Assembly: GCF_000803065.1 (NCBI RefSeq) | Contig: NZ_JSXI01000074.1 | Location: 1-64,000 of the forward strand | Origin: Sphingomonas sp. ERG5 | GTDB lineage: Bacteria > Pseudomonadota > Alphaproteobacteria > Sphingomonadales > Sphingomonadaceae | Length of the DNA: 64,000 bases | Direction of reading: 5' to 3' | In this document: positions 1 through 9,144 of the stretch, piece after piece | Numbering within the stretch: the stretch's first letter is position 1 | How the letters are laid out: each line of letters opens with the position of its first letter | The notes under the pieces: generated by a model | What the model saw: the letters and a program-made list of their open reading frames with translations, nothing else | Databases searched by the model: none | Told to the model about the DNA's origin: nothing | Made by a program: the position numbers and the translations under genes

Positions 1-161
1 GAACTATATTTAACATTAACGAGAAATATAATTCGCCGTAAAAAAAATATTAATAGAATAAATCCTAAAATCAAAACCAAAGCATCGCTATATTTACCAT
101 CATTTGTCATCGAATCTACCTTACGCATGATCCATTCGACAAAGGTCTTTTGATAGCCCAT
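1..161 (-). CDS. Small membrane protein, truncated by the left window edge
   Basis: An open frame starts at an ATG at 161 and runs off the left edge with at least 53 codons. The first 28 residues are polar and charged (begins MGYQKTFVEWIMRKVDS). They are followed by a strongly hydrophobic stretch rich in Leu, Ile and Phe and ending in Arg-Arg, which is a convincing transmembrane segment. The DNA is very AT-rich compared with the rest of the window, which suggests transferred DNA. It lies 48 bases downstream of the next gene on the same strand, so the two could be co-transcribed. Function is unknown. A membrane immunity-type protein paired with the upstream gene is possible, but that is only inference from the arrangement. 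Confidence 0.5.
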   Translation of the reverse strand, partial: MGYQKTFVEWIMRKVDSMTNDGKYSDALVLILGFILLIFFLRRIIFLVNVKYS

Positions 162-209
162 TTAAAGCATCTGCCGCCAAATCCCCCCGATATCGCCAAG
201 CCCAATATC

Positions 210-629
210 CTATGAAAGCTGATTAATCCTCGACAACGGTCCCGCCGCACTCTTTGTTAAATTGCTAACCTGACGAGAAACTGCGGCACCCACAGGGTCG
301 CCAAAAAGAACTCTGAACAGTATTCCTGCACCTGAGACGAGCCCAGCTATTGCAGAGCTCCCCGCAGCAATCTGAGCCAGCGGAGCAACGGCTCGAACCG
401 TAATTGGAGCTATTGCTGGAAACCTTCGGGTTAGTGCAACCGCTACCAGCCCTGTCGCGGCTGCACCGCCCGCAACTTTAGCGGACAAACCAGCAACCTG
501 CTCCGCCTTCTTAGCGGCATCTTCCGCAGCTTTCCGAGACTCTGTGCAGTCACGCTGCGGCTGAGCCCGCAGGCCAGGAGCAGGTTGACCACCTCCACCT
601 CCACCTCCCCCACCTCCGGCGGGACCCAC
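210..629 (-). CDS. Gly-rich linker plus membrane-active C-terminal region, possibly a gene remnant
   Basis: The reading frame is 139 codons from a GTG. It is open for only 11 more codons upstream, to a stop at 663-665, and no ATG lies in that stretch. The product starts with a run of ten glycines and a Pro-rich stretch. A charged helix follows (residues about 28-47), then two or three hydrophobic Ala/Gly-rich segments between about 50 and 115. The layout (flexible linker, then a membrane-inserting tail) resembles the variable C-terminal end of polymorphic toxins such as Rhs proteins, but the conserved core is absent, so this could be an orphan tail or a fragment. No good ribosome binding site is visible, and the start is uncertain. 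Confidence 0.35.
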   Translation of the reverse strand: MGPAGGGGGGGGGGQPAPGLRAQPQRDCTESRKAAEDAAKKAEQVAGLSAKVAGGAAATGLVAVALTRRFPAIAPITVRAVAPLAQIAAGSSAIAGLVSGAGILFRVLFGDPVGAAVSRQVSNLTKSAAGPLSRINQLS

Positions 630-821
630 CGCATTCGGGATGATCCATCGCCTCTGTTTCGATCACAACACTTCTTGTTATTCCACGGTTAAACCGCCGT
701 CATCGATAGGAGCGACAATTGCTGCTGATAAATTGAGAAAAGTAGAAAACTCGCGCCTCAAATCCAACTCACGGCAGCGAAAAATATCGAGAAATAACAG
801 AAGAGAATAGAGCCACGTCTT

Positions 822-852
822 CCCGCCGCGCCTTACATCCAAGCACGGCGGG
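822..852 (-). terminator. Hairpin downstream of the TonB receptor gene
   Basis: CCCGCCG at 822-828 pairs with CGGCGGG at 846-852 across a 17-base loop, 21 bases past the stop codon of the receptor gene. No U-run follows, so it may be a weak or Rho-assisted terminator. Confidence 0.35.
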
Positions 853-872
853 TATGAACGAACGCGTCGCCG

Positions 873-3746
873 TTACATCTTGTAGGACAGCCGCAGATAG
901 CCGAACTGACCCGGCACATCATAGGTCGTCGGGTCGAAATTGTTCAGGCCGCAGCTGATGCATCCCGGCGGGTCCTGGTTGAAGACATTGTTGACGCCCG
1001 CGGTGAGCGACACCTTGCCATCGAGGATCCAGGACGGCGCATAGCTCAACTGGACATCGCCATAGAAACGGCTGGCCAGCGGATTGGCGTTCTGGCTTTC
1101 GATCACGCCATCGACATAACGGCCGGTGAAGGACACGTTGAAGTCCGACAGCGACCAGTCGATCGTCGCATTGCCCTTGATCTTCGGATAGGCCTGATCA
1201 GGGCTGCCACGCTCGGTGCCGCGGCGGTCGATGGTCAGGAAGCCGTTCGACGCGATCAGCTTATATTCCAGCATATAGCTGCCATTTGCCGACAGGCCGA
1301 ACGTGCCGAAGCCGGTCGGCGGCGTGCGATAGTTGATCGCCAGATCGATGCCGCGGGTACGGATCGTGTCGATATTCTGCAGCACGCCATTGATCTGCGA
1401 TACGAACCCATTGGCCGTACGCTTCACCAGCGCACAGCTCGCCGCGTTGCCGCTCAACGCACAATTGTTGAGCGTGATATTGGCGTCGATCGCGGAGATC
1501 GCGTTGCTGACCCGGATGTCGTAATAGTTCGCCTCCAGCGACAGATTGCCGCCCGAATTACGCGCCCAACGCGGACTGTACACTGCACCGAACAGCATCG
1601 AGCGCGACTTTTCGGGCTTCAGATTGACATTGCCGCTGGTGATGACCGGCAACTGCCCCGGCGGTTCGGCATAGCTGCCGTCGGTCGGCACGCCATTGGC
1701 GGCGCAATTGGCCCGTACCGTCGCCGACCCCGCATAGGGCGATCCCGGAATATTGGAGCACGGATCAGTGGTCGGCTGGTCGAACCGCGTCCGCCCACCG
1801 AACAATTCACCCAGCCCCGGTGCGCGGAAGCCCGTCGCATAGGAACCACGGAGCAGGAAATCCTCCATCGGTTTCCATGCCACGCTGCCGGTATAGCTCG
1901 TGTTGCTGCCGCTGATCGAATAGTTCGAATGGCGCACCGCGCCATCGATCTCGAGCGAATGGAAGAAGGGCTTGTCCTTGAGCAAGGGTACGCGCACTTC
2001 GGCGAAGATTTCGTCCGCATTATAGCTGCCACGCGCCGGATCGGACGGGATGTCCGATCCCAGCCCGGCGACGATCACCGGATCGGGAATGAAATCGGCC
2101 TTCTGGTAGCGATGCTCATAACCGATCGCGAAGCCGACCGGCCCCGCCGGCAAGTCGAACAATTCACCGCTGAGGTTGGCGGTGTAGTCGTTGAGCAACT
2201 GGCTGCTCTTGTCGCGCTCGTCGAACCCGACATAAGCCAGCATCGCCGGTGTGACTGACCCGGCCCCGCCGAAGATGTTGAACGGCACGCACGGTCCGGT
2301 GCAATTCGCCACCGGCCCCAGCGCGCGCGCCAGGTTCGCGGAATTGACGTTGCCGGTGAACAATTGGTGCGCATCGTTCAGGCCGAGCACCGCATTGACG
2401 TCCCAATACCATTTATGCCCGCCGACATCGAACGATCCGTCGAGCGTTCCGGTCAGCGACATGGTGTCGACCTTCTGCGTGTAGGTGCGCTGCCCGGCCT
2501 CGACCAGGCGGCGCGCGACGAACGAATAGTTCGCCGGTGGGTTACCCGGGCCACCCGCCGACAAGGTCACGCCAAAGGGATTGTACGGGTTGGTCGCATC
2601 GATCGAAATCGTGTCGAGCAGATTGCCGTTGCCGCCATCGGGGCCGACGAACAGCGGCAGGAACGCCGCCTGGTTCTGCGAATTGCGCCGCTGATACACT
2701 GCCTTGACGCGCAGGTTGATGCTGGAGGTCAGCTCCTGCTTGGCGCTGATGAACCCGCCATAGCGATCCGACGGCGTCAGGATGTAGTTGAACGGCGCGA
2801 AGTTGAAACGGTCGGCGGCGGTGAAGGCGCGGAAATCGCTGTTCGCGGGATTGACCGGATCATAGCGCGGACGGCCGTTGATCGGCGCATGTGTCAGCGC
2901 GAGATTACCGAAAAAGCCCAGGAAACGGCCATTGACCGCGCCGCTGCTGCACCCGCCGACCGGATCGGTGCAGCTGGTCTGGCCCGGATTGGGGAACAGC
3001 GAGATTTTGCGGTCGCCCGCCCGCACCGCTTCGGTCTTCACATAGCTGGCGCCGAATACGATCGAGGTGGTCGGCCCCTTGATGCCATAGCTGGCATTAT
3101 AGTCCTGGGTATGGCCGTCGCCCTGGCGGTAGCTGCCGATCTGCGCCGAGACCTGCAGGCCGCGTTGCTGCGACTTGGTGATGATGTTGACCACACCGGC
3201 GATCGCGTCCGACCCATAGAGCGGCGAGGCGCCCGATTGCAGCACTTCGATCCGCTCGATCTGGCTCGCCGGGATGGTGTTGATGTCGACCGTCGAGGGA
3301 ATGCCGCTGCCCGAGGAGCCGGCGACATAGCGCAGCCCATCGACCAGCACGAGGGTGCGCTTCGCCCCAAGATAGCGCAGGTCGATTTCCGACGACCCGG
3401 CGCCGACGCCGCCGCCATCGGGCGGGTTGCCGATATTGCCGCTATTGTTGACTTTGCTGTTCAGTCCGCCGCCGGCACTGGGCAGCCGCTGCAGGATGTC
3501 GGCGACCGAGGTCAGCCCGGTCTGCGCCAGCGCGCTCTGGTCGAGGACGACGGTCGGCGTATCCTGGTCGAGCGGATCGCGGCGGATGCGCGACCCGGTC
3601 ACGACGATATCCTCGCCGACGCTCGGCTGCGCCGCGTCGGGTTGTTCGGAACTTGGTGTGATGGCCTGGGCATGGGCGACGCCCATATCGAGCACCAACA
3701 TCAGCGGCATCAGCGTGCCGCACCGCAAAATCGACTTGAGCTGCAT
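873..3746 (-). CDS. TonB-dependent outer membrane receptor
   Basis: This is a 957-residue outer membrane beta-barrel importer that moves a ligand across the outer membrane using energy from TonB-ExbBD. The start at 3746 is chosen because a typical signal peptide follows directly (MQLKSILRCG..., cleavage near AHA/QA at residue 26), with AGGGG just upstream; the frame itself is open further. A TonB-box-like stretch lies at about 45-56 (EDIVVTGSRIRR). It is followed by the plug domain with the usual LVLVDG, IERIEVL and DAIAGVVNII signatures. The remainder is barrel, with many aromatic alternating strands. The protein ends LRLSYKM, so the final residue is Met rather than the usual Phe. No specific transport partner is adjacent, so the substrate is unknown; in sphingomonads such receptors take up siderophores, oligosaccharides or aromatics. 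Confidence 0.95.
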   Translation of the reverse strand: MQLKSILRCGTLMPLMLVLDMGVAHAQAITPSSEQPDAAQPSVGEDIVVTGSRIRRDPLDQDTPTVVLDQSALAQTGLTSVADILQRLPSAGGGLNSKVNNSGNIGNPPDGGGVGAGSSEIDLRYLGAKRTLVLVDGLRYVAGSSGSGIPSTVDINTIPASQIERIEVLQSGASPLYGSDAIAGVVNIITKSQQRGLQVSAQIGSYRQGDGHTQDYNASYGIKGPTTSIVFGASYVKTEAVRAGDRKISLFPNPGQTSCTDPVGGCSSGAVNGRFLGFFGNLALTHAPINGRPRYDPVNPANSDFRAFTAADRFNFAPFNYILTPSDRYGGFISAKQELTSSINLRVKAVYQRRNSQNQAAFLPLFVGPDGGNGNLLDTISIDATNPYNPFGVTLSAGGPGNPPANYSFVARRLVEAGQRTYTQKVDTMSLTGTLDGSFDVGGHKWYWDVNAVLGLNDAHQLFTGNVNSANLARALGPVANCTGPCVPFNIFGGAGSVTPAMLAYVGFDERDKSSQLLNDYTANLSGELFDLPAGPVGFAIGYEHRYQKADFIPDPVIVAGLGSDIPSDPARGSYNADEIFAEVRVPLLKDKPFFHSLEIDGAVRHSNYSISGSNTSYTGSVAWKPMEDFLLRGSYATGFRAPGLGELFGGRTRFDQPTTDPCSNIPGSPYAGSATVRANCAANGVPTDGSYAEPPGQLPVITSGNVNLKPEKSRSMLFGAVYSPRWARNSGGNLSLEANYYDIRVSNAISAIDANITLNNCALSGNAASCALVKRTANGFVSQINGVLQNIDTIRTRGIDLAINYRTPPTGFGTFGLSANGSYMLEYKLIASNGFLTIDRRGTERGSPDQAYPKIKGNATIDWSLSDFNVSFTGRYVDGVIESQNANPLASRFYGDVQLSYAPSWILDGKVSLTAGVNNVFNQDPPGCISCGLNNFDPTTYDVPGQFGYLRLSYKM

Positions 3747-3974
3747 AGGAACCCCTTTTCGATATTTCGAATTTGGAGAACCTATCGCGGCGTGGCCGGG
3801 GTGCAATCGTAATAGAGATTGGGTCCGGTTCGGGCGCACGATTGTTAAAGATCGTGGCAATATTGTAACAATGCAGCAACGTTAAGTTTGTCGCCTCGAA
3901 ATGACTTTACGCACAATGATAGGACAATTGGCGACAGCGCCGGGTTATCTGTGATATTATATCTGATATCGATG

Positions 3975-4376
3975 TCATGCCGGCTCCGGATAGCGCTCGA
4001 ACTTCGGCAAATCAGCAATCCCGTCCATCCAGCCAAGCTTTTCCGCCACCTGTACATGCACCGCTGGCGGATGGTTCGCCGCATCGTCGAGCGTCGACGA
4101 TTGCACATCTATGATCCCCGGCAGCCCTTCGGCATTGGTATAGAACAGCCCCGTTCCACATGTGCCGCAGAATTGCCGCCGACCATGTTCCGACGAAGCA
4201 TAGGTCACGGTCTCCCCCGTGATCGTCACTTGCCCAGCCGGGAACGCCATCCATCCAACCATCGGCGCACCAGCCGCACGACGACAATCGTCGCAATGGC
4301 ACAGCCCATGATAGACCGGCTCACCCTCGGTCGCATATGTCACCGCCCCGCAATGGCATCGTCCCGTCGGCATCAT
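3975..4376 (-). CDS. GFA-family (CENP-V/GFA domain) zinc protein
   Basis: This 133-residue protein carries the cysteine pattern of the glutathione-dependent formaldehyde-activating enzyme fold: CHCGAV near the N-terminus, CHCDDCRR, and CGTCGTGLF in the second half, which bind zinc. Members of the family often have unknown substrates, and only a few act on the S-hydroxymethylglutathione adduct. AAGGA precedes two consecutive ATG codons (4376 and 4373), and either could be used. The gene is divergent from the UvrD helicase gene with 98 bases between them. Confidence 0.85.
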   Translation of the reverse strand: MMPTGRCHCGAVTYATEGEPVYHGLCHCDDCRRAAGAPMVGWMAFPAGQVTITGETVTYASSEHGRRQFCGTCGTGLFYTNAEGLPGIIDVQSSTLDDAANHPPAVHVQVAEKLGWMDGIADLPKFERYPEPA

Positions 4377-4474
4377 CGATTCCTTTGTTGTTTCCCGTTT
4401 TGTTCCACAATCGCCGCCCCCGCGCAACCCCTTCGCGCTTGCCCCGGGGCGCGCCGTTCCCTAACTGTTCACCG

Positions 4475-6775
4475 ATGAGTCTTCCCGCGCCCTCCCCGTC
4501 TGATCCGCCCTATCTCTCGGGCCTCAACGCGCCGCAGCGAGAAGCCGTGCTGACCACCGAAGGCCCGGTCCTCGTCCTCGCCGGCGCGGGCACCGGCAAG
4601 ACCGCCGCGCTCACCGCACGGCTCGCGCATCTGCTCTTCACCAAGCGCGCCTGGCCAAGCGAGATCCTCAGCGTCACTTTCACCAACAAGGCGGCGCGCG
4701 AGATGCGCCACCGCGTCGGGCGGCTGGTCGGCGATGTGGTCGAGGGCATGCCGTGGCTCGGCACGTTCCACGCGATCGGCGCGAAGATGCTGCGCCGCCA
4801 TGCCGAACTGGTCGGGCTGCACTCCAATTTCACCATCCTCGACACCGACGATCAGCTGCGCCTGCTCAAGCAATTGATCACCGCCGCCGATCTTGATGAG
4901 AAACGCTGGCCCGCGCGCGCGCTGGGCGGGCTGATCGACGGCTGGAAGAACAAGGGCCTCACGCCCGCCGACCTCGATGCCGGCGAAAGCGAGCTCTACG
5001 CCAATGGCCGCGGCAAGGAACTCTATGCCGCCTATCAGGCGCGGCTCATCGCGCTCAACGCGTGCGATTTCGGCGACCTGCTGCTGCACATGCTGGTCAT
5101 ATTGAAGCGCGACCGCGAGGTGCTGGCCGACTATCAGCGCCGCTTCAAATATATCATGGTCGACGAGTATCAGGACACCAACAGCGTCCAGTATCTCTGG
5201 CTCCGCCTGCTCGCGCAGGAGCGCAAGAATATCTGCTGCGTCGGCGATGACGACCAGTCGATCTATTCGTGGCGCGGCGCGCAGGTGGAGAATATCCTGA
5301 AGTTCGAGAAGGACTTTCCCGGCGCGGCGATCATCCGGCTGGAACAGAATTACCGCTCCACCCCGCACATCCTCGCCGCCGCAAGTGGCGTGATCGCCAA
5401 TAATAGCGGCCGCCTCGGCAAGACCTTGTGGACCGACGAGCCCGACGGCGAGAAGGTCAAGGTGATCGGTGTATGGGACGGCCCCGAAGAGGCACGCCGC
5501 GTCGGCGAAGAAATCGAAAGCTGCCAGCGCGCGGGCAAGAGCATCGACGACATCGCCATCCTGGTCCGCGCGCAGCACCAGACGCGCGAGTTCGAGGACC
5601 GCTTCATCTCGATCGGCATGCCCTACCGCATAGTCGGCGGTTTCCGCTTCTACGAACGCGCCGAGATCCGCGATGCGCTCGCCTATCTGCGCGTCGTCGC
5701 GCAGCCGGCCGACGACCTCGCCTTTGAACGCATCGTCAACGTGCCCAAGCGCGGGCTTGGCGACAAGGCGGTGCAGAAAGTGCACCAGCTTGCCCGCGCC
5801 GAGAATATCCCGCTCGCCACCGCCGCGGCGCGCATCCTCGACACCGACGAGCTGACCCCGCAGGCGCGCCGCGCCTTTGCCAATCTGGTCGGCGACATGG
5901 CGCGCTGGCGTGCCCTCGCCAATGACACGCCGCACCCCGAACTGGCGCGCCAGATCCTCGACGAAAGCGGCTATACCGCGATGTGGCAGGCGGAAAAATC
6001 CGCCGAGGCCGCCGGCCGGCTCGAAAACCTCACCGAACTGGTCCGCGCGATGGAGGAATATGACAGCCTGACCGCGTTCCTCGAACATGTCAGCCTGGTG
6101 ATGGATAACGAGGCTGCGGCGGAAGAGGCCAAGGTGACGATCATGACGATCCACGCCGCCAAGGGCCTGGAATATGACACCGTCTTCCTGGTCGGCTGGG
6201 AAGAAGGGCTGTTCCCCTCGCAGCGCTCACTCGATGAAGGCGGCCTCGCCAGCCTGGAGGAGGAACGCCGCCTCGCCTATGTCGCGATCACCCGCGCACG
6301 GCGCCGCGCGGTGATCATCCACGCCGCCAATCGCCGCATCTATGGCCAATGGACCAGCAGCATCCCATCGCGCTTCGTCGCCGAACTGCCCGACGCCCAC
6401 ACCGAGAGCGAAAGCAGCATGTCCGGCGGCGAAAGCCTGTGGCGCGCCAACTGGTCCGAACGCGCCGATCCCTTCGCCGATGTCGCGCGCGGTACCGGGA
6501 GAGGCCCGGGCTGGCAGCGCGCGGCGGGCGTGAATCCGGGCGGCAGCTTCACCAGCCGCACCTTCACCCGCGAACCGTCGCGGGTGGTGGAGAGCCGTGC
6601 GAGCGCGGTGAGCATCGGGAATAAAGGTCGATCCGATGTGGCTGTAGGAATGCGGGTATTCCACCAGAAGTTCGGTTACGGCGAAATCGCGGAAATCGAA
6701 GGGAACAAGCTGGAGATCGATTTCGAGGCGGCCGGGCGGAAGCGGGTGATGGATAGTTTTGTTACGGTGGGGTGA
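4475..6775 (+). CDS. uvrD: UvrD/PcrA-type superfamily 1 DNA helicase
   Basis: This 766-residue ATP-dependent 3'-5' helicase acts in nucleotide excision and mismatch repair and in removing bound proteins from DNA. All SF1A motifs can be read: Walker A AGAGTGKT at residues 36-43, motif II DEYQDTN near 230, motif III QSIYSWRGA, motif IV EQNYRS, motif V TIHAAKGLEYD near 560, and motif VI AYVAITRARRR. The C-terminus contains a Tudor-like segment (VFHQKFGYGEIAEIEG...) typical of PcrA/UvrD, used to contact RNA polymerase. The start at 4475 gives the family-like N-terminus; the frame extends upstream into the divergent gene but without family resemblance. The stop is followed after about 80 bases by the AT-rich reverse transcriptase gene. 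Confidence 0.95.
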   Translation: MSLPAPSPSDPPYLSGLNAPQREAVLTTEGPVLVLAGAGTGKTAALTARLAHLLFTKRAWPSEILSVTFTNKAAREMRHRVGRLVGDVVEGMPWLGTFHAIGAKMLRRHAELVGLHSNFTILDTDDQLRLLKQLITAADLDEKRWPARALGGLIDGWKNKGLTPADLDAGESELYANGRGKELYAAYQARLIALNACDFGDLLLHMLVILKRDREVLADYQRRFKYIMVDEYQDTNSVQYLWLRLLAQERKNICCVGDDDQSIYSWRGAQVENILKFEKDFPGAAIIRLEQNYRSTPHILAAASGVIANNSGRLGKTLWTDEPDGEKVKVIGVWDGPEEARRVGEEIESCQRAGKSIDDIAILVRAQHQTREFEDRFISIGMPYRIVGGFRFYERAEIRDALAYLRVVAQPADDLAFERIVNVPKRGLGDKAVQKVHQLARAENIPLATAAARILDTDELTPQARRAFANLVGDMARWRALANDTPHPELARQILDESGYTAMWQAEKSAEAAGRLENLTELVRAMEEYDSLTAFLEHVSLVMDNEAAAEEAKVTIMTIHAAKGLEYDTVFLVGWEEGLFPSQRSLDEGGLASLEEERRLAYVAITRARRRAVIIHAANRRIYGQWTSSIPSRFVAELPDAHTESESSMSGGESLWRANWSERADPFADVARGTGRGPGWQRAAGVNPGGSFTSRTFTREPSRVVESRASAVSIGNKGRSDVAVGMRVFHQKFGYGEIAEIEGNKLEIDFEAAGRKRVMDSFVTVG

Positions 6776-6856
6776 GTTGTCGCCTGCTCTTATAACAAGC
6801 AATAAAGCCCTCACTGATTAGTAGAACGACTCGAAAAGTATTGTTTGGAGAAGGGT

Positions 6857-8626
6857 ATGCCGGTTAACGTTATAACCGAAAAGCTGATATCGAGCGGCTA
6901 CTTTCCAAAAGAACTACCCCCTCCCTTTTCCACCGTTTTGATGTCCCAGAAAATCGGACAAATGGCATTAGATTGGGCTGCGATCGTTGCAGCCCTACCT
7001 ACCAAGGAACGCAAGTTTCATCCAAAATTATCAAAACCAACTCGCTTCGATGTTGCAAGAAAAGGGCATGCTCGCAGAATGCTTAGCATTCCCAACCCCT
7101 TAAACCAATACTACTTGTCGGACTTCATTGCAGAAAATTGGACAAAAATCGATGAGTTATGCAGCTCATCAAAAATCAGCATTACGAATGTCAATATTAA
7201 TACCGCAGACGGTCGATCTGTAGTTCTACCGCCACTATCAGATTTGAGCGATAAGCGAACTTTGATGCTCACTACTAGCCGAGCGGTACTACAAACCGAT
7301 GTCCTCAGCTTCTATCACTCGATTTATACGCATTCGATTCCATGGGCACTACACGGTAAATCAGTTGCCAAGTTAAATCGAAATTCGTCAGACCCGAATG
7401 TGTTCGGCAACAGAATTGATGAGCTAGTTCGCTCATGCCAAGATGGCCAAACGATGGGCATACCCGTTGGGCCAGATACATCTAGAATCATCTCCGAAAT
7501 AATATTATCGGCCGTCGAGAGTCACCTTCCTCCCTCAATTCACGACAAGATAATCGATGGATACAGATACGTTGATGATTTCTTTTTATGCTTTTCTTCA
7601 CATGGAGATGCAGAAGCGGCTCTAGCTGCCCTAAGAGCTTCAGTCTTATATTTTGACCTTCAATTGAATGCGGATAAAACATCGATATTTTCCGCCCTTA
7701 CGCATTTGGAGGAATCCTGGCCCAACGATGTATCTGAAAACAGAATATCTCGATCAGGGCGAAAACAAAGACGCTCTATCATACACTTCTTCACGTATGC
7801 GCTTGGTTTATCGCTGAATCATTCCAGTGAGAGTATTCTTTCATTCGCTGTAAAAATGTCGGCTAGATCATTAATTGAGAAGGATAATTGGGATATATAT
7901 CAGTCATTTCTTTTCAGAATTGGCCGACAAAGTCCAAACTGCTTGGACGTTATAGTTAAAATTATATGCACTTATGCGGCGATTGGTTATCAGATCGACG
8001 ATAGAATTAATAAATTTATCGAAATAATGATTACAGATCATGCTCCGTACAACCATCATTTTGAGGTAGCCTGGACCTTGTGGCTGGCGCGGAGCTTGAA
8101 CATCAAGCTTAATGATGAGGCCACTGCCATGGCATCTGCTGTAGAGAATTCAGTTTGCGGATGCCTGATTTTACTACTTAGAACGCGTGGTTTACTATCA
8201 GGCCGTACCCTGACTTCTAGCTGGCTGAATTCATTGGATACCGAGTCACTTCATGGAGAGAATTGGCTGCTCACTTATGAGGCAGGCATCAGGGCATCTT
8301 GGCGTATTCGTGATGCTTCTACTGCAGTTGGGTCAAACCCTTATTTTACTGCTCTAAAAAACAGAAATGTCTCTTTCTTTGATACCTTAGCTAGGAACAA
8401 GCCTCTCGATTTACCCGGCATACGCCCAAAACTCCTCGCCGCCCTCAAGGGCCGTAAATCCGGAGTTTTACCGGGCCTAATATTTATTAAACGATCAGAG
8501 TACTCTAACGATTCGTTCTACGAAAAACTTGGCTCAGACTATAGCGAAGGTGATATCATATTTCCATGGGGTGGTAATTTCGATTTTGACGACGATGACT
8601 ACGATGACGAAGATATCTTAGTATAG
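6857..8626 (+). CDS. Abi/UG-class (defence-type) reverse transcriptase
   Basis: This 589-residue protein has the catalytic core of an RNA-directed DNA polymerase. Motif A is TDVLSFYHSIYTHSIPWALH, with the catalytic Asp at about residue 148. Motif B is GQTMGIPVGPDTSRIISE (197-214). Motif C is YVDD at 238-241. The SIYTHSIPWAL and GIPVGPDTSR signatures are those of the unknown-group/abortive-infection reverse transcriptases (AbiA, AbiK and DRT types) rather than of group II introns, retrons or DGRs. The roughly 330 residues after the polymerase are helical, as in Abi enzymes with HEAT-like C-terminal repeats. The tail is strongly acidic (FDDDDYDDEDILV). GGAG lies six bases before the ATG at 6857; an upstream TTG at 6845 is less likely. 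The gene is clearly AT-rich against its GC-rich neighbours, which indicates transfer. No second protein is evident, so it would be a solitary antiphage effector. Subtype cannot be assigned by eye. Confidence 0.88.
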   Translation: MPVNVITEKLISSGYFPKELPPPFSTVLMSQKIGQMALDWAAIVAALPTKERKFHPKLSKPTRFDVARKGHARRMLSIPNPLNQYYLSDFIAENWTKIDELCSSSKISITNVNINTADGRSVVLPPLSDLSDKRTLMLTTSRAVLQTDVLSFYHSIYTHSIPWALHGKSVAKLNRNSSDPNVFGNRIDELVRSCQDGQTMGIPVGPDTSRIISEIILSAVESHLPPSIHDKIIDGYRYVDDFFLCFSSHGDAEAALAALRASVLYFDLQLNADKTSIFSALTHLEESWPNDVSENRISRSGRKQRRSIIHFFTYALGLSLNHSSESILSFAVKMSARSLIEKDNWDIYQSFLFRIGRQSPNCLDVIVKIICTYAAIGYQIDDRINKFIEIMITDHAPYNHHFEVAWTLWLARSLNIKLNDEATAMASAVENSVCGCLILLLRTRGLLSGRTLTSSWLNSLDTESLHGENWLLTYEAGIRASWRIRDASTAVGSNPYFTALKNRNVSFFDTLARNKPLDLPGIRPKLLAALKGRKSGVLPGLIFIKRSEYSNDSFYEKLGSDYSEGDIIFPWGGNFDFDDDDYDDEDILV

Positions 8627-8655
8627 CTCTGAAAGACTCCAAAATGCACTCACCC

Positions 8656-8683
8656 CATTACGGTGACACCCATTTCGGTGACA
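8656..8683. repeat. Short direct repeat downstream of the reverse transcriptase gene
   Basis: CATTACGGTGACA (8656-8668) and CATTTCGGTGACA (8671-8683) are 13-base direct repeats with one mismatch, followed by an AT-rich CTTACTTAACTCCTTAACT stretch. From memory, such ATTACGGTGACA-type sequences recur near REP-associated transposase genes in other Gram-negatives. Here it may be a footprint of the event that brought in the adjacent AT-rich gene. Only the repeat itself is seen directly. Confidence 0.45.
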
Positions 8684-8697
8684 GCTTACTTAACTCC

Positions 8698-9144
8698 TTA
8701 ACTTATGAGCTTCCCCACGACCGTTCGGTGCCCGCATCTGACCGTGCGCGAGAGACACGCAGCAGAGGGGCGTGCCCAACGCGCCTCTTTCGCCTTGTTT
8801 CGCGACTCCTCCAGCGCCAGCGCGCCATAGGCCAGTGCCGGACCGGTGATGAAAACCACGAACAGAACCAATGCCTGCAGAATCTTGCGCTCGATCCGTG
8901 CGCCGAGAATGATGGCGCGCGCAACGAAGCCCAAAGCAAAACCGCCTGAGATCACGATGGCCGTCGGGGTTGCCAACATGGAGCCCGGTCCATCGGAGCT
9001 GGCGGCATCGCGAAACGACAGGAAACAGAATATCAGCGCGACAATCGAGAAAGGCAGTAACCACCACCAGTCTGGCAAAAAAGCCAATAGCGCAAAGCAA
9101 ACCGCATAGAACAGTAGCAACACAAAGAACACGGTCCAGAACAT
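8698..9144 (-). CDS. Hypothetical membrane protein
   Basis: This is a 148-residue protein starting MFWTVFFVLLLFYAV. Three to four hydrophobic segments (about 2-22, 24-42, 55-80 and 92-115) indicate an integral inner membrane protein. The start at 9144 is supported by GAGG five bases upstream. After the last membrane segment the tail becomes Arg/Cys-rich and unlike a membrane protein. It ends close to the foreign-looking reverse transcriptase segment, so the C-terminus may have been altered when that segment arrived. No family is recognised. The next gene on this strand, at 9281-9556, is also a small membrane protein, so both may belong together. Confidence 0.6.
   Translation of the reverse strand: MFWTVFFVLLLFYAVCFALLAFLPDWWWLLPFSIVALIFCFLSFRDAASSDGPGSMLATPTAIVISGGFALGFVARAIILGARIERKILQALVLFVVFITGPALAYGALALEESRNKAKEARWARPSAACLSRTVRCGHRTVVGKLIS

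Noticed and set aside
2364..3812. A 482-codon open frame antisense to the TonB receptor
   Set aside because: Shadow frame; repetitive charged composition.
3747..3974. Riboswitch in front of the TonB receptor gene
   Set aside because: No cobalamin-box or other conserved riboswitch core could be recognised in this 228-base gap.
8698..9144. Membrane protein as a partner of the reverse transcriptase
   Set aside because: It is on the opposite strand, and its composition is like the host genome, so co-acquisition is not supported.
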